64,000 nt of DNA, taken from Atopsyche davidsoni (lineage: Eukaryota; Arthropoda; Insecta; Trichoptera; Hydrobiosidae). Below the pieces are notes generated by a model. That model was not told the DNA's origin and did not search any database. It was given only the letters and a program-made list of their open reading frames with translations. The first letter of the stretch is position 1. The number at the start of each line of letters is the position of its first letter. Position numbers and translations under genes: made by a program. Of the stretch, positions 25,401-38,200 are shown piece after piece. Location of the stretch: contig JAILWY010000021.1 in NCBI GenBank assembly GCA_022113835.1, forward strand, positions 868,001 to 932,000, read 5' to 3'.

Positions 25401-27643
25401 ATAAAAAAATCAACAATATGATTATTATAATTCTGTTTCTTAATAAGTAATACTAGGAATACAATAATTTCCTATTGATATTATTTTTAATTGCACAAGT
25501 TGGTCATAAACAAAAAACAATTATGTCAATGTAATAAATGAATTTGAATACATTATGACTAGTTGATTAACGAATACTCTCTAATCCTTAAGATTATTAT
25601 ACAACTGACTTTATGAAACCGTTAAATTCTCACGTTCCCTTAATTGTTTCTTATTCCTTTTATTATATTAGGTCAGTGTGCATGTATATTTGGGGTAATG
25701 AATACAAAGTAACTGGCGTTACATTATAATCTTCATTTTGTATTTTCTGATATGATTTGAGTTTGTCCGTTCGAGTGTTTAATTTTGGCTGATTATTGTT
25801 CATGAAATGACTTACAATTAATACGGGTTAGTATCCTAAAATATAAAAGTATACATTTATAAAACAGGTATAGTTCATAATTATTGGGTCCTATCATAAG
25901 TCTCTGAAAGGCATTGTTTAAAGGAGAAATGCTCACGGAAGCTGTAAAAGGATACAATGTTTCATTAATATTATAGATAAAATTATTAAATTTCAATAGA
26001 ACAACATTAGTAGAAAAGGGCATAATAGTGGATACTAAGCAAGGTAAGTTATGTTCTTTACAGCCACATTTTTAGACCACAATAGTAAAATCTGGTAAGT
26101 ACTTTACCACAAAATATTTTTCTCTTTACTTACAAATATAAGGTAGGTTAATTTAGAAATATTCTTACTTGGTCATAAACCTAAAGAATCATAGCTTATT
26201 AAATAATGAATACTTGAATGGTTTTTTAACTACTGTGTTCGTATAAAAGCATAAACTTTAATTATAAAATTACACACATAAATAATACTTTAAATGATAT
26301 ACTGTCATTCAAATCATTTTTCAATGCACGGTGTTTCAAACTAGTGAGGAAATGTTATTATTTCTGGACCACATGTTGTGCTTTTGAAGTTTTTTTATAT
26401 TTCAAGTGAACTTTTACAGAATCACAAATAACTATTTTACTTTTCAAAGAAATAAAGAAAATATTTTCATAAAATAAGACTGGGCAAGAAAAAATATTAT
26501 TAATAATAAATACTCCAAGGGTCTCCCTCTAAAATGGTTCATGAAATCATAATTTATACTTGCACTTATATATTATAAATTCAAATACGTGAACATAATA
26601 CTTGACCCTACCAAAAAAATGGTCATTCCGATCCGACAGTAACAACATTCTTTATTATTTGCCATTTGTCAAGCAGAGATTGTATTCCTTCAGATTAAAT
26701 CCTTTTTGAAATGCAAAGTCCGCTTAAAAAAATACAACAATTTTCTCCACCTGACACGATACCCTAGTACGTTCCTATTAAAAGTCTATTATTGATTTTT
26801 CCTACCGAACCGACTAGACGTCATTTAATAACTATAGTCACCCTTATATGCAAAAACTTTCTTTTTATTATCATTCGTGTAATTTTAATAGCAAAACTCA
26901 TTTTTTTATTTTTTGTTTGGTGAAATTATATTTAGAAATAAATTTCTTTACTTGTTTGATACTGAGCACTTGACCTTTGAAATTATGCTAATCTACCTGT
27001 ATTTTTAAAAAGCAATACATTATTGAAATATGAGTTGAACTGGTGTGAACGGTTAAAGTTTCACCCCTTTAATTAGATCGATTACAGTGGTAGCAGAATG
27101 GGCAAACGAATCTTAAGCAATCATTAGCTTCGTGTTTTCTGTATTTCATATTGTAAGATATTCAGTCTTTATATTTAAATGACATTACACATAATATTAT
27201 TTTATATATAAATGTAAAGTTTGCCACAATATAATACTAACAACATCAGATGGGTACTTTAGGCCTATCGTGTGAGCAAAGGTTGTAATTCTTTACATTT
27301 AATTGAAAAATGGTCAAAAAAACCACAGATCGTACTTAAAGTTCGGATCTATGATAAAAACTTGCTTTTATTTGTAAGGCTCATCCGAACATTCAATGAG
27401 CAATTATCAACAGTTTCAAACTGTTTCTCGTTATTGTTACAAAAGTAAATCTTTAAAATCTATACGACTAGAAAAATATTATCTAACAATAATTTTAATA
27501 AAATTAAATTAAAAATATTAATCTTCCTACTATGTAACGTTTTGTCAGGTAAATCAAAAAGTCAATAAATAATAACACAGCATTATAACAACATTAGCTG
27601 CTAAAGGAAGAACATTCTCATCATCACAATGATCAACAATCAG
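22434..27643. other. AT-rich gene-free stretch of about 5 kb
   Basis: No coding exon, RNA gene or recognisable mobile element was found. The sequence is very AT-rich with many short A and T runs. Its right part is downstream of the stop of the membrane-protein gene at 27644 and probably contains a 3'UTR. The small frame at 25793-26023 has no supporting features. Confidence 0.5.
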
Positions 27644-29263
27644 TTAACAACAAGACCTTCGCCGTATACTTATAAATGGCACAACCACGTGTAGAAGATC
27701 AGGTATCATGAAGCCTATGTCACGCACCACCTAAAATCAATAAATGCTAATCAACGCACTATTCCAATTAAAATATATTATATAAATTTATAAATATACA
27801 TAAAATGATTATACAGTATGATATATATAAGCAAATCTTTATATTAGTTTCGTTGATTTAGTTGCCTCCTGGTATGTTTTATTTTATATGGTTAAAGTTC
27901 TTGAAAAGTGAAAACACTCCATTACCATGCAAAATATCTTTATTAACAGCTATTGGTTAATTTAATATAAAATAAAATTTTATGCATAAACCACTTTATA
28001 TAATGGAGGTATTCATTTGCATTTGCAATCTTCTAACCACTCGAAGCTTTTCAAACATTTGTGAAGTGATTGGCGCTACAATCATGATAGGTATAGAGAG
28101 ATAAAATTGTGAATTGTTATGAGTTTGATTGGTAAAGATAAAAAAGATAAAAATATGATATTATTCCATAATTTCTAATAAATTTTAATTATTTTTACCA
28201 GTATGCAATAATTATACTAATATTTTCAAAATTAAATGCATCAATGTAAAATGTTCACGTTCAAACTTACTTTGCACCCAGTAAAAGCAAAACATTCTCT
28301 CCTTAAAATATAATTAAAATTTAATAAATTTATACCTGATGTGCATGCCCCTCCCCTTGAAGGACATTGAGAAGAAATTGATCTTTGGAAGCAGCGACCA
28401 CGTGCAGCACAGCCACTCCTGCCACAAAGACTGCAGGAATCAGCGTAAACACTCGCTCCCGAGTCGCGTACCATAGCACCACGCAAGTGGACATCAGCTC
28501 AGTCGTCTGAAATCAACAATAAAATATCAAAGCAACATTTTTAATTTATTAAGATAGGAAGATAAGATGTTAAGATACTCACCGTAAAGAACAGCTGGTG
28601 ATTCCACTGAGAGTAAAATTCATCATTATAGTAATTGATGTATATCCACCAGGAGTAGTAATGAGAAAACAGCGAAGAGAAGAAGAGCAGTGCCATTGAG
28701 TAACGAAGACGTGACGATAGCCACAGAGACACGAGCCAACGCACACACTCATGCAACACCAACAGAAATGTTACAACCAGCAGCCATATTTTCATGGTAT
28801 TTTCTGTAGCATTGAAATAAAAGTGTTTGTATGATGCAATACCCGATTCATAAGTTCCTGTAAATGAAAAAACTTGCTTAAAATAAATTGAAACTTGAAG
28901 TTCATGCAGTGTTAAGCTACAGTATTCTGTGAATCGTCAATGTCAAGTGTAATTTGAGTCTCTCGATTATTTAGTTTTATCTTTTTATTGAATGATGTAG
29001 GTACTTAATAAGCAAACTTGCAATTTAAATATGTATATAATCAACGGAATATCATTACCTTTGAAAACAGTATCCCAGCATGAGCAAGTGCATGTGCGTT
29101 TGTCAACATTTCTCGAATAGTTTTGCCAAAAAAACCACAAGCAAAAAATGTGGATCGGAGGAAGCAAAGCTGTAAAAATGTAACCTGCCAATGAAGAAAT
29201 CAAATCATATCTGAATTTCCTTTTATGACTGTAACTTCTGTCGTAAAAATCAACGGGAAACAT
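27644..29263 (-). CDS. Multi-pass membrane protein of unknown function
   Basis: I do not recognise this family by name. The coding exons are 29059-29263, 28583-28857, 28336-28506 and 27644-27730, all GT-AG with phase kept, giving about 245 residues. An in-frame ATG at 29413 would add 50 residues, but that extension is poor in conserved character, so MFPVDFYDRS was preferred. There are about five hydrophobic segments: FTALLPPIHIFCLWFFW, KIWLLVVTFLLVLHE, YSMALLFFSSLFSHYY, one starting TTELMSTCVVLWY, and LIPAVFVAGVAVLHV. A Cys-rich CTCSCWDTVFKG loop follows the first segment, and NATENT is a possible N-glycosylation site. The C-terminus is VRDIGFMIPDLLHVVVP followed by a basic tail. Exon structure and residue pattern suggest a genuine conserved gene. 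Confidence 0.75.
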
Positions 29264-29413
29264 TGTTATAAAGCCTTTTACAACGCAACATATGTATGTG
29301 AAACACAACACATACGAATTCGACAGTTTCCGTTTTAAAATGTCATTTTGTAGATATTTATTTATGTAATACACGCAGAGAGAGCTTTCGCTTCTCTGCG
29401 ACGAATGATACAA

Positions 29414-32239
29414 ATAACACGGGGTTATTTATAAATAGATCGAAGATACTTTTACTGAGGAGAGGCATGCTGCGAGTTTTCTCAGGTAGACGTACGGCGC
29501 ACGGACTAACACCACTTCTGATATCCGAAATCGTAGACTTTTAACACACAAATCGATCATTTTATCATAGTAACGTGTTGTTTACTTTTTATGTTTACTT
29601 AAAATAACTATAACTGTGCACCATTAATATATAAAACAAGATTAAAATACTGCTCGATACTGACGAGCGACGCAGTAAACGCCAAACAGCTGATTCCTGT
29701 CAACTTATGTCAAGTGTGCCAATAATTTTTCTGATTGTCCAAATAAAAAATATTTTAAAGCAGCGTTTATTATTTCACGAAATACAAATAATAAATTAAA
29801 CACTACTGCTACTAAAAACATATATATAAATATATATATTTACAATTTTTAATTTCAAATTGTATAAAAACACGTTTTTTTAAGTTTTTATATAAAACCC
29901 TCACAATCAAAAATAGCATTGATAATGAATTAAAAATGCTAACTTTAAAGTTATACTACCAACAAAGAAATTTTATAACAAACCAGTCACAAATTAATAC
30001 CTACCTTCAATTTATTTCCAATTAAAAGTGCCTTCTGATCGATTTGTAATAAAATCAAATACAATCTATATTTACTAAAATACTAGATATTTTTCATTTA
30101 AAAGTTTATTTTTTGTGATGCTTGTCCTTTAGTGTCATCAGAGCCACCCTTCCCCTTTTGGTTGGAATACACAATCCATATTAATTTTTTCAGCCATTAT
30201 TGACAAATTTAGATTATATTAACTGAGAGGTAGACTTTCAGATGTTGAATCTAGAGTATTGGCCGATTGACTAACCTTTACCTGTATTATAGATTATATT
30301 TAACACTCATCGTCACAATCGAAGGTAGACTGGAATTCCTCCTCCCATTCACCACTATTCCACTGCATCTGAAGTAACTGCTGTTTATTTATACCCACAT
30401 TTCAGTCTTGCACCAATAATTGTGTCGTATCAAACAATCAACTTGAAGAAAGGTTCTTATAAATAAAACAAGTTTTATATAAAATGACTTTATTAGTCTT
30501 TTTTACAAAATTACAATTTGTCGGCCTGAGATAAGGTGCTAAGAAGTTACCTTCTCTGTGGTATTAAATTCATAAACATTTTATTAGATATGGAAGAAAG
30601 AATGAACCAATCAAAGGCACTTGCCACCAAATATGGCCGTAGGATAAGGTGCCGCTACTACCAAAGGGTAATTTGTATATAATTTAATAATAAAAAAAAT
30701 GTTGTATATGACTCACATTGCGTAACAGGTCCGGACCAAACGTGGCCAAAGCTGTTGGGAGATTCTTTATTTAGCAGGTACTAATTTTCTGATTTTTCCT
30801 TTTACACAGCAAAATATCAAAAGACAAAAGATCAAAGAAATTGACATGAACTAATTCTAATTATACAAAAAAAAATAATCATATCCTAAAAACTTAAGAT
30901 ACACATAATGAAAAATAAAATGGACGGAAAATAAATCAGATTTCATAAAAATAATACATAAATATACACAAACCTTTAAAACCAAATTTACAGTGTCAAC
31001 TAATATCTAGGGGAAGATTCTACGTTCTAAACTTATAAAAGTTGTGGAATGCTACTAAACTAAGTGTAATTTATAAATTACCCAAAAATTTATAAGGTCA
31101 ATATAATATAATCACTCATATATAAAAAGACCTAAAATTAATATAAAATATTTAACTGCGTGTTAAATAATGTTATATTTAAAATATAACAAGTACATTG
31201 AATTAAAGTTTATTGCAGCATTGTGAGAAAAAATTGATAATTAAAAATAGTAATATGATAAACATTGTGATATTTTTTTTTATAAAAAATTGACATAATG
31301 TGAAAAAAGTATCCTGTGATTACTGCAATAATTTATAAAAATGTAAACATTATGTAAGTATTCAAATATTGCTATCATAAGGTGATCATGTTTGAATAAA
31401 CGAAAGCAGTACATATAAATTATTATTTCCCATTCTTTTGTAGTACGTCAAAATCAACTAACACATTAGTACCGTTTACGGGAGTACGAGCTGTCACCTA
31501 AATTATTATTACAAAATACAAAATGCCCAAAATTAACAGAGCTTTTGTAATATTGCAATGTTTATAAAATATAAATTTGAACTCTTCTTATAATTATGGG
31601 GATTTATTTTGTACATGGCAACACATTCTTCAGCTTGATGTACGCCTAAAAATATTGTCATTTTGTGAAAAAAATATCTACGGTAAAGTACGGTGGATGT
31701 CTATTTAACTCATGTAACAATATTTTTAAATCTTCATTACCATATTTGATATTTAAGGCATCCGGCCAAAGTCAGTGAAATTTGAAATTAAACAAACTAA
31801 ATTTAAAAAGCTTCATTATAACAATAATCGTAGATTGCAGGTGCCGGTAAAGATAAATTCCCAAATAGAAAACAGATTACAATTTTTCAGTTGCCTTATT
31901 ATATGAGAGTAAACTTTTATATTATGTGAGAAACGAATCTCGAAAGAACAAGAGATAGATAAATCATGTCAGAAGACGTATTACTGTAGCACCAGAACAA
32001 TCCAAGTGAAACCGATTACAATCTGACTTTTGCCGGAGTCTTGGAGGTATAACGCATTTTGAGGAAGGCACATTTTCCAATACAAAATATGTAAATAGGA
32101 CAATGTCCTCTTACTTCGCGCTAACAGTAATGATTCGATGTGCCTATATGTACAACGGTCCCTCAATGTATACAACAGAGATATCATTCTAGATACATAT
32201 TCATATTGAGACAACATGCTTTGGCTGCGGGGGCGTGAG
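29414..32239. other. Intergenic stretch between the membrane-protein gene and Nrx-IV
   Basis: The left side (about 29414-29720) is upstream of the membrane-protein gene and has short GC-richer patches suitable for a promoter. The right side is downstream of the Nrx-IV stop and holds its 3'UTR. The part between 30100 and 30760 is less AT-rich but I could not identify it as a gene or known repeat. Confidence 0.5.
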
Positions 32240-35200
32240 TTAGATGAAGAACTCCTGTCGCTTGTGCACTCGCGGGCCCGTGTGGGCTCGCAGTGCTGCT
32301 TCATCGGGGTCGGGTGCACCTGCCGCTCCCGCCTCCTCCTGTGTGAGATACTCGCCACGATGCCGCGCCACCATTCGCACCACTACTGCTGCCACAATCA
32401 CCAGCGCCAGGAACACAAATGCTAAAACGCCTGCAATTAAATGATATGATATTTAGTTCCGACAGGTAAACAATAAAATAAATACCTGAATAACAGATCA
32501 CTATGAACATCATTCTGCTTTAAAATATCCTTTACACTTATTAGATTATTAAATACCTCCTAGGATGGCTTCATCAGTGCGATGGTAGTCTTTATCAACT
32601 TGATTGGCATCCACCATGGGTGGCGGACGTGTCTCTAAGATGGTGGGAGGGTGAGTCACGGGCTCCACACCGCAGAAGTCCTCATTTAGGGTTGCTGAAA
32701 ATTGTATTATGGTTAGTTATCAAACTTATTTTTCCATTAATTTGATATACATCAATCAGCCCTCCAGTTTTTAAAAATGTTATAACAGAAATATAGAATC
32801 ATAGTCACCAGGAATACTCTTGACATTAGCAGGCCCAGCTTCCTGGAATAGCAGTTTGAGTGGGTAAATATCATCAAACTCTACTCTCGAAACGCAACCG
32901 GCGAAGCCTTCAGTCATGGATTCGTTTCTTCCTATGTAAAGGTACTGAATGTTGTTGAATTGAGCGTCAGCTGAGGCCTTGATGTCGAAATGATATTCAG
33001 TTGCCTCGTAATTATCAACCTGAAATAATACAAATTAAATTAAAAATGTAATTTTAAAAAGGATCAGTAACTTTTTTATAAAATCAAATTGGATATTGGA
33101 CATACTTGTAGTACAAGCGTGGCACCGGAATTCTTTCTTGACAGTCGCACATCGTGATATTGTCCCAAACCAAAGTGCTTTAAAGGGTAGATGAGTTCTT
33201 GCCTTTCAAATCCAAAATCAAATACAACTCGTAAGTGACCTAAAAAAAACCAAAAACAGATATAGAATATAAATCAATAAATTTGTGATTAAGTATCTTT
33301 ATAATATATATAAGATTGCTTATATGTACCTGAATTGGATACCATGATGGTAAGGTATTCCTTGGACACATTGGAGAAGAAACCAAGCAGGAAACCCTTG
33401 GGGTTGGTAGTAGTGAAGCCGACTCGAATTTTTTCAGCGATGGTGGAGCGCCATGATCCCAAGAAATCGTACTTAATCATAGAGTTGGGACGCATGTTCA
33501 CGCCAATTTCTACATAACAAGAAAGCAAAGTGTAAATAAATAAAGTTTTTATTTTACAAAAAATATACCTTTTGTTTAGATTGATGTTTAGTTAAGTTAG
33601 TAAATGTATACTCAGAACAAGTGTAACTATTTATTTTAGCTTATAAAAATAATAGGTGAATGAAATGGTTTTCAGAGGTTACTGATTTTGCCATCGATAC
33701 GATAGTTCTTTCACCCTAGGAGAGCATCATAAAATAAATCAACACACTTTAACATTAAATATGTAAGCATACCGTCAGCACAGATAGGACCCTTGAAGGC
33801 AGTCCAGCGACAGTCGCAGGTATATCCATCATATCCCTCATGACAGGTTCCATTGTTCAGGCAGGGGTTAGATTGGCACCGCCCAGTACAGCCAGTGGAC
33901 ACTCCATACAATCCTTCAAGTACGATATTAGATTAGAAAGTGTTACACAAATTCTACACATGTATTATCTATGGCCTTATATTATAAATTATGATGTGGC
34001 AATATAAAATTACACTTCGCTATCAGGATTTCCAAATTGTAAGATATGTGGAGTAAAATTAGGCTAACTAAAATAAAAATCTAACTTTTTAAAATTATTT
34101 TATATAATATATTACAGCATATTGAGTAATTTCTACAAACGAACAAAGTGCAAAACTGAAATTTAAAGCAAAAATAATACCTCTTTCAGCATATCCCCGA
34201 AGGTCTTGTGGTCTTCCATTAAGGAGCAGAGCACGAATGCAGCCCACGAAACCGTCTCGATAGTCTACAGTAGCACCAATGACCAGAGGAGAGGTGAGCT
34301 GTAATGCACGCACTGGACCCTGTGGCTCCCGCACCTCACTTTTGTGAGCTCCATCAATCACTGCACGAGCTTCCTTCCTGAGTAACCAAGTTAATGATGC
34401 TACCGTTACATAGGTACATTAGGATTTCTTTCTACTTACACATAGAGCTCCCCCATAATGACTTTATGCCTTTGATATTATCCAAATTGCATGCACTTTG
34501 CAAAACTTAAAAAACATCAGGATACAAACTGAGTAGTGCTCGATACACATTGGTCAAATTAGAATAACATTTTTGCATTAACTACTGCGTATTTTTAACG
34601 TCTGGATAAGACAAAAATGCAAGCCGAGCTAGCTCAAAGATCAAAACATAAAAACAGAAAGTTTAATTTAAGTATTTACTTATGGAATATATCAATAGCA
34701 ATGTTATTACCTATTTCTTTCTACTGACACAGAATGCCAGTTATTGTCGGCAAGAATAGAAGAGGTTTCTACGTTGACAGTGAGAGGGCCTCCGCCAGCT
34801 TGGTATGAGAACTGCAGCTGGTTTCCTCCGACTATAGAAATTTTGATGTAGTCAAAGGGTCCCTGGAAGCATCAAACATTTGTAGTATGTTCACAAAAAG
34901 ACAAAAATTATAATAAAGCAAAATATTGAAATTAGTTTAACTATTCAAAAAGAGAAAAAATAGTAACATAAAAAAGGAAGGAATAAGTGATAAAGTTATT
35001 ACTTTGGAGTGGATGAGAACGGCATTTTCTGTTGTGGTTTTAAATTCAAAATAAATATCTCCACTGTGACCCATATCAAATGTCGGCAGGTCAATTGTAG
35101 CATCGGTGATGCGGAATGTGACTACATTGTTGAACAAACCTGTAACAATCATAATGAATATTAGTTTCAGCCACGTACGAGCCACATGCAACCTTACAAT

Positions 35201-38200
35201 GAATATTAGTAAGGTTGCAAACTTGAAAGGAACCACGGTTGTTCAATACTCACTGTCGCCTTCACAAATAAGTGGACCCAGGGTGTAGCGACCCTCCTTC
35301 TCGTCCAGGGGAGTGCCAGTGTCTCCAAAACGGAGTTGCTTAACTGGCAAGTGTTCCTTCTCGGTCAAGTCTCCTCCGTCTTCATGCCAGGTAGGTACTG
35401 ATGAATGAAAACATCACAAATTATTCATAAATACGATATTTTCTTGCAAAGCATTGAAGAGATGAAGCACTAGGGAACCATGGAAGCTTTTTTTTGCAGT
35501 TAGGAGAGTTGCAACCTGCCGATGATTGAGATAAAAGATATTTAAAAAATACCAACTATCTTTAAATGTTTTCAAAATTGAGAAATACAACTTAAATGTT
35601 CTCTCAATTGATCCGAAAGTTAATACATAATGACAATAAGGTCAATTTATTCAATTAGTCTGTTATTATCTATGATTACAAATTGTTTCTTCGATTAGCT
35701 GACTGCATTACAAATCGAGTGTTCCTACCTTCCTGAAGCCCCGAGTCGCAGTTGCACCACTTGGTGGGGTCGATACAGTTGCCGAGAATTCCGCACTGAC
35801 ATTTGTGAGAGCCGGGGAGCGCTCCAGCCCAATAGTCCATGCGCTGGTTGTGTCGGGACACCCACCATGCAAACGGCCGGAATGAAGACTCCTCACCTGG
35901 AAATTAACATCAAAGTCACTCAAAATCTTTGCCATTATTTAATTTGACTGGATTCATATTGAATGGTTTTTGCTCACAAGTTATGATCTAAATCATTACC
36001 AGAATCATCCTGGACGATTCTGATTTAGATTAATAAAAAAAACTCTTTAAAAATTATGCTGGACCAATAATCTTTTTAGAATGTTGGGTAGGGAGGTGAG
36101 TTACTCACTGGGAGAATTGAGCAGACGTGAAGAAAGACAGGAGTAAGAGAGTCGCTGACGACACGTGTGCGATCGGTTGAGCATCGCCTCCAGTTGTGCA
36201 GCAGAGGCGGAATAGGTGATATCCTGTCGGAAGGAGCCTGGCTCCTGGAAGCCATCTACAGTAGTCGACTGCTCATTGGAGTGACCAATGACAGTCAGGA
36301 CTCGACCATCCCCTAAAATATACATGTAAATATTTTTGATTCACACTGAATAAAATGTATCAATTTCATTGATAAATTCACCTAATTTAAATAAAAAATC
36401 TATATGATAATGACTAGTTAAATTTGTGCGTTGATAACTTACCATAGAATTCACATGTTACAGGGAAAGGATCTAGAGGACCAGAGCCATCAACGTCTAT
36501 CTTCACTTCAGCTCTTTGCTGTACCGCCTGGACATTCTTGTGGGCTTGGCAGGAAAGTGGGTTGATGGCTGAAAAATAACATAAAAGATTTATGAAACAA
36601 TTCAGTGAATTTAAACAATTTAAAATATCATTAAATGTCAGGTGACAGTATCGGAGGTCAATTTGTTAAACAGATGATGAATTGGTTTTTGATTATTAAT
36701 AATGGCAATAGGACTCACATGTATGGCACACGGCGCCTGCGTACCCCGTACTTGCACAGTCGCAGAAGAACTCCATTGAATTTTGTCGGCACATACCGTC
36801 ATGCTTACACGGGTTAGGGTTGCATCTAAAACAAACAGTTAATGTTAAATTTATATACAAAATGATAATTTTTAAGTATATCTTGAGTAATTTATAATAT
36901 TCTAAACAAACCTGTCAGTCATTTGGCAAGCATCGAATAAAATCTCTCCTTGGCAGCAGAATTCTTCAGACCTCCAATCAGAAGGTACTTTGTAATTTCC
37001 GTCAATGGAGATAAGCCGCATGCAGCCCACAAAGCCAAGATTCTCTGCCTGCGATTTTCCACCTAGAAATAAAACAGAATTAAAGCTTTATATAACTCCC
37101 ATTGTTTTACTAGTACACTAAGATAGTTTAATAATCAAAAATTACCTCCGATAAGATAGAGGGATCCAGTGGTGATCTTGAGAAGACGCACAGTTCTCAT
37201 GGGCCTTTGGTTGATGGACAGGATCATGATATCGGTGGCAGCACTGAGGACCAGGGTATGCCAGCGACCATCGTTGAATGTTTCATCATAATTGTCTAAT
37301 AATATCTTGGGGTTGTTACCGGCTACTAATTCTACTTTTACTTTACCCTCTTCCATATAAACCTGAAAAAAAAGTTATAATTATGCAGGTTTGGCACGTT
37401 TAATAAGTCATATTTATTATAAACACAATAACATCAGATAACAATAAGCTTAGTAAATTTTATTTCTTGTTTCTGTTGCAAAATCCTCAGTTGAGTCTAA
37501 TACAATTTCAGGCAGTACAACAATAATTATTAATTGTTATACTGTCTTTTTTTATGTCAATTTGACTAGCATAATATAGCATATATTATGATGGTCAAAT
37601 TGGCATAAAAAGGCAGTACAAGGTAAGAATAACTAACTTTAACGTGTCCACTAGATGAGAAGTCATGCCAGATGAGGAGACCATCTGGTTCGTATGTTCT
37701 GAATGACAGAGAAACGTTGAGGGACCCTGAACCTTCATACCCACGTAACTTGGCATGAGATCCTCTGGTTAAAAAGGTAACCGGTGCAATTGGCGGCTCC
37801 TAGAATATAAGATTAATAATTATTATTTGTTGAAGACGAAACTTTGAAGATTCATACTGTTAATTTAATAAATAAAGAAAACAAAGTTCCTACCGGACAG
37901 GAGTAAAGGGTGTTGACTTTGAGATATCGCAAAGCTTCATTGTTGTCATAAGCCTCTTTAATTTCTCGGATAATATTGGTTGAGTTCAAATATAAATTTT
38001 CTATACATCCAGTAAAATTTTGCATTACTGCTAGGCCTTCTTGTTTATTTGGTACTCCTCCGATATAAAACTAAAATAAAATGTAATAAACATAATACAT
38101 TAGCATTCGCAATGAGAAAGCTGCTTTTAAATTCTGTTATTGCATGAATTATCACTTACAGCTCTGTTGAGGTTGAGGCGACTGAACTCTCCCTTGAGTC

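Noticed and set aside
31981..32513. Several overlapping frames near the left end of Nrx-IV
   Set aside because: They are alternative frames of the last Nrx-IV exon (32240-32430), which encodes the membrane helix and the EFFI tail.
37861..37920. Apparent one-base frameshift in the Nrx-IV exon ending at 37894
   Set aside because: Recounting the bases gave a 177-nt exon with the expected VNTLYSCP end, and the whole coding sum divides by three.
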